A program made the translations under genes and the position numbers. From Alphaproteobacteria bacterium (GTDB taxonomy: Bacteria; Pseudomonadota; Alphaproteobacteria; Caulobacterales; Maricaulaceae): a stretch of 5,075 nt of DNA. The number at the start of each line of letters is the position of its first letter. Positions within the stretch are counted from its first letter, which is position 1. This document shows positions 1 to 5,075 of this stretch, piece after piece. The DNA is taken from the NCBI GenBank assembly GCA_030428405.1, contig JAUIEH010000239.1, positions 1-5,075 on the forward strand, in the 5' to 3' direction. The notes under the pieces were generated by a model. The model saw only the letters and a program-made list of their open reading frames with translations. It was not told the DNA's origin and did not search any database.

Positions 1-20
1 GCGATGAGACGGAGCGCGCC

Positions 21-260
21 ATGCTGCGTGCGCACGCTGAAAGCTTCGCCAACCGCAAATCGATCGAAGCCAGCAATGAAGCGGCGTGCTTTTACTGCGA
101 GAGCCGCTTTCCCGCCGCCGACGTCGCTCAGTGGGTGCGCGACGAGGCCGGGGACACCGCGATGTGTCCGCGCTGCACGATTGATTCCGTCATCGGCGAT
201 GCGAGCGGCGTTCGGCTGACGCCAGCTTTTTTGCGCGACATGAAGGCGCGCTGGTTTTAG
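21..260 (+). CDS. Small four-cysteine zinc-ribbon-like cytoplasmic protein
   Basis: This 79-residue protein has two CxxC pairs: C23/C26 (in ACFYCESRF) and C49/C52 (in AMCPRCTIDSVIG). Such spacing is typical of a small zinc ribbon holding one metal ion. The pattern of CFYC, then a short acidic linker, then CPxCxIDSVIG and a C-terminal LxxMxxxWF resembles a widespread family of uncharacterised bacterial 'cytoplasmic proteins'; its biochemical role is unknown to me and I do not assign one. There is no signal peptide or membrane segment. The ATG at 21 is preceded by GGAG (11-14) with a 6-base spacer, which supports this start. The frame is nevertheless open upstream to the window edge (D-E-T-E-R-A before the Met), so a longer N-terminus cannot be excluded. 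The cysteine region and the C-terminus are complete. Confidence 0.8.
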   Translation: MLRAHAESFANRKSIEASNEAACFYCESRFPAADVAQWVRDEAGDTAMCPRCTIDSVIGDASGVRLTPAFLRDMKARWF

Positions 261-277
261 GCCGGTGCGGCGTTGAG

Positions 278-292
278 GCGAGCAACGCTCGC
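278..292 (+). terminator. Possible weak terminator hairpin after the zinc-ribbon gene
   Basis: GCGAGC (278-283), a 3-base loop AAC, and GCTCGC (287-292) form a perfect 6-bp stem 18 bases after the stop codon. A T-run (313-317) lies about 20 bases beyond the stem, too far for a classical intrinsic terminator. A second AT-rich repeat, GTAAAA (301-306) with TTTTAC (314-319), includes most of that T-run. Either could end transcription weakly, or both may be chance. Confidence 0.25.
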
Positions 293-346
293 GCCTGCGC
301 GTAAAAGCTGCATTTTTACCGTGCTTTAGGCAATAAGGCGTAGCTT

Positions 347-367
347 CGGTTCCGAATAAGGAAACCG
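347..367 (+). promoter_or_regulatory. Hairpin enclosing the Shine-Dalgarno of the GAF gene
   Basis: CGGTTCC (347-353) pairs with GGAAACCG (360-367) through 7 base pairs with one bulged A and a 6-base loop. The only Shine-Dalgarno-like sequence for the gene at 377, AAGGA (358-362), lies partly in the right arm, so folding would hide it. That sequence is also 14 bases from the ATG, longer than usual. This could mean modest or regulated translation; no ligand-binding structure is recognisable. Confidence 0.35.
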
Positions 368-376
368 GCTCGCACC

Positions 377-1588
377 ATGTCTATTCCAGCGCCCTATCCG
401 CGTGATGAAGCGCAGCGCCAGTTCGCGCTCCATGAGCTCTGCGCGCTCGACACGCCGGCCGAAGAGCGCTTCGACCGCATCACCCGCCTCGCGGCTCGCA
501 TTTTCGACGCCGACGCCGCCGTCATTTCGCTCGTCGATGAAGAGCGCCAATGGTTGAAATCGGCCATTGGGCGCGACGGCGAGCCGTTCAATATCGAGCG
601 CGAAAGCCCGCGCGAAGATGCGATTTGCGCCTATACGATCCTCGGTGACGACATCTTCTATGTGCGCGATGCAACCGTGGACCCGCGCTTCCAAGACAAC
701 CCCTTCGTTGCGGGACGGGATGGACTGCGCAGCTATGCCGGCGCCCCGCTCATCGATTCAGGCGGCAACCGCCTCGGCTCGTTTTGCGTGATCTACAAAA
801 CCGCAACTGACTTGCCGGCCGAGAAGCTTCGGCATCTGACGGATTTCGCGGCGATGGCGGTCGAACAGTTTGAGATGGCGCGCGATTTTCATCAGGTATC
901 GGACGAATATGCGCACACGATGCGCAAACAGTCCGAACGCACCGCAAATCTCGAATTGATGCTCGACGCATTTACGAGCGAGTCCGCCCGGTTGAATTTC
1001 GAGATCAAGGGACTTGTTGCGGACGCGGATGAGTCCACAATCTTCGACGCCTCCGATTGTGTCGATGAAAGCGCGCGCCGGACAGCCGCGCTTGTCGCTC
1101 AGATCAAGGCGATGTCCGAGATCGCGCGTGATGAGATCCTACCTCAGAACGGCGTTTTCTCGCTGAAGCGATGCGTGCAGAACGCAACTAAGGTCACGCT
1201 CGAAGAGCGCGAGCGTGGCGGCGTTTGCGTCGAGATCCCCCCCGAGTTTTCGCGTGAGTATCGCGGCGACGGCGCTTTGATCGAGAAAGCATTGGGTTTC
1301 GCGCTCGCAACCATGATCGACGCCACTGGCGGTGAGGAAGTCGAGCTGCGCTTCTCAGCCAGCGATGACGGCGAAGACCTGCAAATTCACGTGCGCGGCG
1401 GCGCACTCGACGCCAAGGCGTTTGAGACCGGCGGCGCGCACTGGATTCCGACACAGGCCGCACGCCGGATCTGCGAATTGTGTGGCGGCGGCGTCGACGT
1501 TCAAGCCTCGCCCGACTGCGTCGCGCTGGTCTTGCACTTGCCGGTCTTGACGGCGCCGGACATGAAAAACCACCGCGCGGCGGCCTAA
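377..1588 (+). CDS. GAF-domain sensor with degenerate histidine-kinase-like C-terminus
   Basis: A 403-residue cytoplasmic protein without signal peptide or membrane segments. Residues about 20-165 form a GAF domain of the type found at the front of many sensor kinases and diguanylate cyclases. It opens with LDTPAEERFDRITRLAA, continues with SLVDEERQWLKS, and has CAYTI (C84), DPRFQDNP, SYAGAPL and LGSFCVIY. Residues about 170-255 are helical and charged, like a dimerisation segment. Residues about 260-392 resemble a kinase ATPase domain in layout: FSL-type entry at 261, a DGALIEKAL segment at 298, and a closing GGGVDVQASP...LVLHLPV at 370-390. The catalytic motifs are missing, however. There is no HExxP/R phosphoacceptor, F308 and T312 stand where the N-box asparagines belong, and no DxGxG or glycine-rich lid is seen. 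It is therefore probably a pseudokinase or phosphotransfer/scaffold protein (ChpT also has a non-catalytic ATPase-like domain). The GAF ligand is unknown. No response regulator lies nearby. Confidence 0.85.
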   Translation: MSIPAPYPRDEAQRQFALHELCALDTPAEERFDRITRLAARIFDADAAVISLVDEERQWLKSAIGRDGEPFNIERESPREDAICAYTILGDDIFYVRDATVDPRFQDNPFVAGRDGLRSYAGAPLIDSGGNRLGSFCVIYKTATDLPAEKLRHLTDFAAMAVEQFEMARDFHQVSDEYAHTMRKQSERTANLELMLDAFTSESARLNFEIKGLVADADESTIFDASDCVDESARRTAALVAQIKAMSEIARDEILPQNGVFSLKRCVQNATKVTLEERERGGVCVEIPPEFSREYRGDGALIEKALGFALATMIDATGGEEVELRFSASDDGEDLQIHVRGGALDAKAFETGGAHWIPTQAARRICELCGGGVDVQASPDCVALVLHLPVLTAPDMKNHRAAA

Positions 1589-1618
1589 CCCGTCGTCTCT
1601 TCGCCGGTGTGAGGCCGC
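1580..1618 (+). other. Inverted repeat spanning the GAF gene stop codon
   Basis: GCGGCCT (1580-1586) and AGGCCGC (1612-1618) are perfect 7-base inverted repeats separated by 25 bases. The left arm covers the last codons and the start of the stop codon of the GAF gene. There is no T-run afterwards, so this is at best a weak or factor-dependent termination element. In GC-rich DNA it may be chance. Confidence 0.2.
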
Positions 1619-1704
1619 AGCGCCACGCCGCGCCATATTTCCGACATTCCGCTGAGCAAGAAGCCGCGCCCCTGCCGCGCGTGACCTCGCGTGCGCACGA
1701 CCAT

Positions 1705-1731
1705 AAGGAGGCTCGTCCGACGCGGACCTGA
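1705..1731 (+). promoter_or_regulatory. Distant perfect Shine-Dalgarno plus hairpin before rtcB
   Basis: AAGGAGG (1705-1711) is a full-strength ribosome binding site, yet the first rtcB start codon, GTG at 1732, is 20 bases further on. In between, GTCCG (1715-1719) and CGGAC (1723-1727) form a perfect 5-bp stem with loop ACG. If folded, the 13-base hairpin is removed from the path and 7 unpaired bases remain to the GTG, 10 to the ATG at 1735 and 13 to the ATG at 1738. The hairpin thus turns a poor spacing into a normal one. No alternative start codon follows the AAGGAGG at a normal distance. The repeat and the spacing are directly visible; the functional reading is inference. Confidence 0.5.
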
Positions 1732-2958
1732 GTGATGATGAGCGAGAAGACGACATATGAAGCGCTCGACGCGCCGGACTCGGGCCGCATCTATGCCTGG
1801 GTCAAGGGCGTGGAGGTGGAGGACGAAGCCGTTGCGCAATTGCGCAATATCTCGGCCCTGCCCTTCATTCACTCCCATGTCGCCGCCATGCCCGACGTCC
1901 ATCTCGGCCGCGGCGCGACGGTCGGCTCGGTCATTCCGACAAAGGGCGCGATCATCCCGGCGGCCGTCGGTGTCGATATTGGCTGCGGCATGTCGGCGGC
2001 GCGCACGTCGCTGAAGGCCTCGGATCTGCCGGACAGTCTCGCCAAGGCGCGAAGCGCAGTGGAACACGCCGTGCCGGTCGGCAACGGCAAAAGCGGCGTG
2101 CACCGAGATACGCCGACAGGCGTTTCATCGGCATACGAAGCGTCAGGGCTGCACGCGCGCTACCGCGCCATTATCGACAAGCATCCCAAGGCGTCCTCGC
2201 GCAGCCAGGAAACGCAATTGGCGACGCTGGGAGGCGGCAATCACTTCATCGAGCTTTGTCTGGATGAAGACGACCGCGTCTGGCTGATGCTGCACTCGGG
2301 ATCGCGCGGCGCGGGCAATCGCATCGGCGAGTATTTCATCACGCGGGCGCGCGACGAACTCGCCCGGCGCGTGCTCGACTTCCATGTCCCGGACAAGGAC
2401 CTTGCCTTCTTCCTCGAGGGCGAGGAGCTGTTCGACGACTATGTCGAGGCCGTCGGCTGGGCGCAGGAATTTGCTGCGCTCAACCGCGACACGATGATGA
2501 TCCGCGCGCTCAAGGCGCTGCGCAGCGTCCTGCCGAAGTTCAAGCTCGATAAGACGGCGGTGAACTGCCACCACAATTATGTCGAGCGCGAGCATCATTT
2601 TGGCGCGGATGTCTGGGTGACGCGCAAAGGAGCGGTGTCGGCGCGCGAAGGCGAGCTCGGCATCATCCCCGGCTCGATGGGCGCGAAGTCCTATATCGTG
2701 CGCGGCAAGGGCGCAGCGGACAGTTTTTGTTCGTGCAGCCATGGCGCGGGCCGGCGCATGTCGCGCTCTGCGGCGAAGTCGGCCTTCACGCTGAAGGACC
2801 ACCGTCTGGCCACGGAAGGCGTGGAGTGCCGCAAGGACCAGGGCGTGCTCGATGAAACGCCGGGCGCCTATAAGGACATCGACGCAGTCATGGCCGCGCA
2901 AAGCGACCTCGTCGAAATCGAACACACGCTCAAGCAAGTGCTTTGCGTGAAAGGCTGA
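1732..2958 (+). CDS. rtcB: RNA-splicing ligase RtcB
   Basis: RtcB joins RNA 2',3'-cyclic phosphate or 3'-phosphate ends to 5'-OH ends, using GTP and Mn2+ through a histidine-GMP intermediate. The protein is 408 residues, the same length as E. coli RtcB, and complete. Metal and active-site motifs are all present: D82 and C85 in VDIGCGM, H171 in LGGGNHF, H188 in MLHSGSRGAGN, H280/H281 in NCHHNYV, and the guanylylated H337 in CSCSHGAGR. Other family signatures are MPDVHLGRG (53-61), GSVIPTKGAIIPAAVG (65-80), VTRKGAVSAREG (296-307), GIIPGSMGAKSYIVRG (310-325), AYKDIDAVMAAQSDLVE (379-395) and a CVKG C-terminus. The start could be GTG 1732, ATG 1735 or ATG 1738; I use the first because it best fits the leader hairpin model. 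No RtcA, RtcR or archease gene is in the window and no sigma-54 -24/-12 element was seen upstream, so stress-linked RtcR-type control is not indicated here. In bacteria the enzyme is linked to repair of tRNA or rRNA cut by toxins. Confidence 0.97.
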   Translation: MMMSEKTTYEALDAPDSGRIYAWVKGVEVEDEAVAQLRNISALPFIHSHVAAMPDVHLGRGATVGSVIPTKGAIIPAAVGVDIGCGMSAARTSLKASDLPDSLAKARSAVEHAVPVGNGKSGVHRDTPTGVSSAYEASGLHARYRAIIDKHPKASSRSQETQLATLGGGNHFIELCLDEDDRVWLMLHSGSRGAGNRIGEYFITRARDELARRVLDFHVPDKDLAFFLEGEELFDDYVEAVGWAQEFAALNRDTMMIRALKALRSVLPKFKLDKTAVNCHHNYVEREHHFGADVWVTRKGAVSAREGELGIIPGSMGAKSYIVRGKGAADSFCSCSHGAGRRMSRSAAKSAFTLKDHRLATEGVECRKDQGVLDETPGAYKDIDAVMAAQSDLVEIEHTLKQVLCVKG

Positions 2959-2983
2959 GCCGCAACGCCTGGCGCGTTGCGGC
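2959..2983 (+). terminator. Strong hairpin immediately after rtcB stop
   Basis: GCCGCAACGC (2959-2968), a 5-base loop CTGGC, and GCGTTGCGGC (2974-2983) form a perfect 10-bp GC-rich stem starting at the very next base after the rtcB stop codon. The following bases (CGCCATTCGT) contain no real T-run. It most likely ends or stabilises the 3' end of the rtcB transcript, either as an imperfect intrinsic terminator or as a barrier to 3' exonucleases. Confidence 0.65.
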
Positions 2984-3239
2984 CGCCATTCGTCAGACTG
3001 ACTGAACTCAAGCGTTCGGATAATTGGCGCGCAGTCGCCTCGCCGCGCCGTTCAGGACCGGCTGGCGATCCCGCCCCAGCTTGGATCGGCGCTGGCGCGC
3101 GCGTTTACCGCGCATTAGCCATAGGCTCATTTCACCCCGATCGGACGGCCGATATTAGTATGGCGGGCGCCTCGCTTGCTTATATTCCTATGACGGCGGC
3201 CCGAAATGAGATTCCGGCCAGCCGATGGAGAAATGAGAC
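2984..3239 (+). other. Intergenic leader region upstream of the PilZ gene
   Basis: Most of a 281-base gap, the longest in the window. I see no convincing gene in it. A weak promoter-like pair, CTGACT (2998-3003) and GATAAT (3019-3024), has a 15-base spacer, shorter than ideal. Two tiny hairpins are present: AGCC-ATA-GGCT (3117-3127) and ATCGG-ACGG-CCGAT (3140-3153). An AT-richer patch lies at 3152-3191 (GATATTAGTA and TTATATTCCTA), where the PilZ promoter may well sit, but no -35/-10 pair there is convincing. GGAG (3227-3230) is the ribosome binding site of the next gene. Confidence 0.4.
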
Positions 3240-3638
3240 GTGTTCAACAAGGCTGGACATTCTAAAGGCAAAGGCGCTCCGCTCGCCGAGCGCTTGCAGA
3301 AGGTCGCCAACACGCATCCGGCGCCGCGCGCGACGGAAACGGCCGAATTCGGACATTCCGGACGCCGGTGTTTCAATCTGGGCGCGCGTCATCACCACCG
3401 TGAACGCGACGAACGCAAACCCGTCTTCCGTGAAGCGGAAATGACGCTGCCGGTCGGCGAGAAGCTGCCCTGCGCCATCAAGAACCTGAACGAAGGCGGC
3501 GCGCGCATCGATTTCTTCCGCCGCATGACCCTGCCCAACACGGTCTATGTCCACGCCCCCTCGCTGGGTCTGGACAGCTGGGCGCGCGTGGTCTGGCAGA
3601 CGGAAACCGCAGCCGGCGTCGATTTCGAAGCGGCCTGA
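3240..3638 (+). CDS. PilZ-domain protein with imperfect c-di-GMP motif
   Basis: A 132-residue protein. PilZ domains are small beta-barrels that often bind cyclic di-GMP and relay it to motility, adhesion or polysaccharide machinery. The domain spans about residues 54-131: a basic stretch RERDERK (54-60), VFREAEMTL, then CAIKNLNEGGARIDF (78-92), and WARVVWQTETAAGVDFE (114-130), the usual final strands. The classic second motif (D/N)xSxxG reads N82-L-N84-E-G-G87, with Ser replaced by Asn, and the first motif RxxxR is not clean (nearest are R50-HHH-R54 and R56-DER-K60). Ligand binding is therefore uncertain. Residues 1-50 form a polar, probably disordered tail ending in a His cluster (H51-H53). 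The GTG start at 3240 has GGAG (3227-3230) at a 9-base spacer and is preferred. A longer open frame (2977-3444) in another phase overlaps it and is judged spurious. Confidence 0.85.
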   Translation: MFNKAGHSKGKGAPLAERLQKVANTHPAPRATETAEFGHSGRRCFNLGARHHHRERDERKPVFREAEMTLPVGEKLPCAIKNLNEGGARIDFFRRMTLPNTVYVHAPSLGLDSWARVVWQTETAAGVDFEAA

Positions 3639-3660
3639 TCGCGCCCGAAGCGCCGATCAG
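3635..3660 (+). terminator. Hairpin overlapping the PilZ gene stop, probable terminator
   Basis: CTGATCG (3635-3641) and CGATCAG (3654-3660) are perfect 7-base inverted repeats with a 12-base interior that can add two more pairs. The left arm contains the stop codon of the PilZ gene. A TTTT run (3677-3680) follows 16 bases after the stem, so it is not a canonical U-tract terminator. It probably marks the transcript end, given that the next gene has its own leader. Confidence 0.4.
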
Positions 3661-3697
3661 CCGCCCGCCTGCTTGCTTTTCCCGCAGCGATCTGACT

Positions 3698-3757
3698 TGG
3701 CGCTTTTCTCCACGCTGAGGCGCCATAAACTGTCTCCCATCGCCGGTCCCGCCGGCG
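3698..3757 (+). promoter_or_regulatory. Inverted repeats in the leader of the exported propeller gene
   Basis: Two perfect inverted repeats precede the gene at 3777. The first is TGGCGC (3698-3703) with GCGCCA (3720-3725), 16 bases apart and followed by TAAACT, a possible -10-like element. The second is CGCCGG (3741-3746) with CCGGCG (3752-3757), loop TCCCG, just before the ribosome binding site. They could be an operator and a leader hairpin. No clear -35/-10 pair with standard spacing was found, so this is tentative. Confidence 0.25.
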
Positions 3758-3776
3758 CGATTGATGGAGACCGTTC

Positions 3777-4742
3777 ATGCGCCTTCGCTCCGCCCGCTTC
3801 GCTCTGATCGCGACGGCCTCGCTCTACGCCGCAACCGCTTTCGCACAAAGCGCCGATGAAGACGTCGAAGAGGCCCCGCCGCCGGGGCTGCCGGGCATGG
3901 ACATCTATCTCGCCCCCCTCACCTGGGACGAGGCTGGCGCGCCCAGCCTCGGCGAGTTTGCGAACGCGACCGACCGCGCAGGCTATGACAACCAGCCCTT
4001 CTTCGATCGCGATGCGGCGGCGTTTTTCTATTCCGCCGAGACAGATGACGGCACGACAGACATTTTCCGCTACGACATCGAAACCGGCGAGCGCCAGGCC
4101 GTGATCGTCACGCCGGGCGTGGGCGAGTATTCGCCCCAGCGTCCGCCGAATGCGGAAGAACACGTCACCGTCGTGCGCCAGGACGAAGAAGGCGTACAGA
4201 ATGTCTATATCTCCGCACCGCTGGAAGCCGCTTATACGCCCGTGCTCGATCTCGACCCGGTCGGCTATTACGCCTGGGATGAAAGCGGAGGCGCCATCGT
4301 TATGTTCGTGCTCGGAGAGCCGATGACGCTGCAATCCTTCGATTTCGATACGCTTGAAACCTCGACAGTCTTCGAAAACCCCGGACGCTCCATCCATGCC
4401 CTGCCCGGCGGCGGCGTGATGTTCTCGGCCCCGCGCGAGGATGCAAGCGCAGCCGTCTACAGCCTGACCGTGGACGACGGCGAAAGCGAATATCTCTTCG
4501 ACCTTCCCGGCGAGGCGCAGGACTTCGCGCTCGTTCGCAATGACGACGGCGACGGGCTGACCGGCGCCTTCGCGGCGGATGCGGGCGCGCTCTATTTCTT
4601 GCCCGCGGGCGAAGCCGAATGGCGCGAAGTCGCCGAGTTGTCCGCACACGGCATTGAGAGCGCAACCCGGATCGCGGTGAGCGCGGATGCGTCCTGGATC
4701 GCCATTGTCGGCGCCGATGCTGAAATAACGGAAGCGCCATGA
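3777..4742 (+). CDS. Exported TolB/WD40-like beta-propeller protein
   Basis: A 321-residue secreted protein. Residues 1-23 are a Sec signal peptide: a basic start (MRLRSARF), a hydrophobic core and an AFA cleavage motif before Q24. There is no lipobox cysteine, so it is expected to be periplasmic or released rather than a lipoprotein. A short acidic, proline-rich linker (27-40) precedes a region resembling TolB/PD40 propeller blades. Signs are YDNQPFFDRDAAAFFYSAE (70-88), DIFRYDIETGE (95-105), GEYSPQRPPN (116-125), PVGYYAWDES (161-170), FVLGEPMTLQ (177-186), GRSIHALPGGGVMF (203-216), and a last blade near ISVSADASWIAIVG-like residues 299-312. These motifs match a family of WD40-like proteins of unknown function found in several phyla; no catalytic domain is seen and none is proposed. 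It is strongly acidic. The ATG has GGAGA (3766-3770) 6 bases upstream. Its stop codon overlaps the start of the acetyltransferase gene. Confidence 0.88.
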   Translation: MRLRSARFALIATASLYAATAFAQSADEDVEEAPPPGLPGMDIYLAPLTWDEAGAPSLGEFANATDRAGYDNQPFFDRDAAAFFYSAETDDGTTDIFRYDIETGERQAVIVTPGVGEYSPQRPPNAEEHVTVVRQDEEGVQNVYISAPLEAAYTPVLDLDPVGYYAWDESGGAIVMFVLGEPMTLQSFDFDTLETSTVFENPGRSIHALPGGGVMFSAPREDASAAVYSLTVDDGESEYLFDLPGEAQDFALVRNDDGDGLTGAFAADAGALYFLPAGEAEWREVAELSAHGIESATRIAVSADASWIAIVGADAEITEAP

Positions 4743-5075
4743 AAGCGATTACGGTCGCCGAAGCGCTCGCGCCGCGCCTCGAGACGGAGCGGCTGATCCT
4801 GCGCGCCCACAAGCTTGACGACTTCGAAGATTATGTCGCCATGTGGGGCGATCCGGAGATGACGCGCCATATCGGCGGCAAACCGCGCCCGCGCGATGAA
4901 GCGTGGTTTGCGTTCCTGCGCTATGCCGGATTATGGGCGCATCTCGGTTTTGGCTATTGGGCGGTCGAGGATCGCGAGACGGGCCGTTACGCCGGCGATG
5001 TCGGCGTCGCTGATTTCAAGCGCCCGATCGAGCCCTCCTTCGGGGAAACGCCGGAAATGGGCTGGACCATCGCGC
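4739..5075 (+). CDS. GNAT acetyltransferase, RimJ/RimL type (3' end outside window)
   Basis: The first 112 residues of a GNAT-family N-acetyltransferase; the gene runs off the right edge. Family features are LETERLILRAHKLDDFEDY (14-32), the opening strand and helix of RimJ/RimL-type enzymes, then MWGDPEMTRHIGGKPR (35-50), a helix DEAWFAFLRYAGLWAHLGFG (53-72), the strand YWAVEDRETGRYAGDVGVADF (73-93), and EMGWTIA (106-112), which normally leads into the acetyl-CoA-binding loop beyond the window. Such enzymes transfer acetyl from acetyl-CoA to an amine of a protein N-terminus or small molecule; the substrate here cannot be told. The ATG lies in an ATGA overlap with the stop codon of the propeller gene, with GGAAG (4730-4734) 4 bases upstream. 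This implies one transcript and translational coupling. Confidence 0.93.
   Translation, partial: MKAITVAEALAPRLETERLILRAHKLDDFEDYVAMWGDPEMTRHIGGKPRPRDEAWFAFLRYAGLWAHLGFGYWAVEDRETGRYAGDVGVADFKRPIEPSFGETPEMGWTIA

Noticed and set aside
1690..1699. Perfect 10-base palindrome CGTGCGCACG in front of rtcB
   Set aside because: It has no second copy or paired site, and short GC palindromes of this kind are expected by chance here.
1194..2103. Overlapping - strand open frames crossing the GAF-rtcB gap (1194-1790 and 1585-2103)
   Set aside because: Both are mostly antisense to real genes, rich in Arg and Ala, and lack a good ribosome binding site and recognisable motifs.
2143..2937. 264-codon open frame on the - strand within rtcB
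   Set aside because: It lies wholly opposite the strongly conserved RtcB coding sequence and is explained as a shadow.
3111..3127. Possible CtrA-like site (TTAC-N7-TAGC) and AGCC-ATA-GGCT palindrome upstream of the PilZ gene
   Set aside because: The match to TTAA-N7-TTAA is too poor and the palindrome has only 4-base arms.
1640..3362. Shared short string near GACATTCCG at about 1650 and 3352
   Set aside because: The match is only about nine bases, one copy lies inside the PilZ coding region, and no longer repeat surrounds it.
2977..3444. Open frame of 155 codons on the + strand between rtcB and the PilZ gene
   Set aside because: It starts inside the right arm of the rtcB terminator hairpin, overlaps the PilZ gene by about 200 bases in another phase, has no ribosome binding site and reads as low-complexity Arg/Ala/Ser sequence typical of a GC-rich shadow frame.
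3657..4649. Long 330-codon open frame on the - strand opposite the propeller gene
   Set aside because: The + strand frame has a signal peptide, a good ribosome binding site and recognisable propeller motifs. The reverse frame is the usual antisense shadow in high-GC coding DNA and matches no family I know.

Overview
The window looks like ordinary chromosomal DNA of a GC-rich alphaproteobacterium. The Caulobacterales/Maricaulales/Hyphomonadaceae side of that class is my best guess, based on codon use, the style of the GAF sensor and the alphaproteobacterial PilZ protein; it was not tested by a search. All six supported genes lie on the + strand, and I see no mobile element, CRISPR array, tRNA or rRNA.

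Layout. (1) 21-260: a small four-cysteine, zinc-ribbon-like cytoplasmic protein. (2) 377-1588: a GAF-domain sensor whose C-terminal half resembles a histidine kinase but has lost the recognisable catalytic motifs. (3) 1732-2958: RtcB, the RNA 3'-phosphate/2',3'-cyclic phosphate to 5'-OH ligase, with a full set of active-site residues; a 10-bp perfect hairpin follows its stop codon. (4) 3240-3638: a short PilZ-domain protein with an imperfect c-di-GMP motif. (5) 3777-4742: an exported TolB/WD40-like beta-propeller protein. (6) 4739-5075: a RimJ/RimL-type GNAT acetyltransferase, overlapping gene 5 by an ATGA junction and cut by the window end.

Genes 5 and 6 are almost certainly co-transcribed and translationally coupled. 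The other genes are separated by gaps of 116, 143, 281 and 138 bases, mostly carrying hairpins, so they are probably separate or loosely linked units. No shared pathway is evident among genes 1-4.

No clearly new system is visible. The best leads are the translation leader of rtcB, where a perfect Shine-Dalgarno sequence sits 20 bases from the start codon with a small hairpin between them, and the apparent pseudokinase nature of the GAF protein. The rtcB gene also stands apart from the RtcA/RtcR or archease partners known elsewhere.
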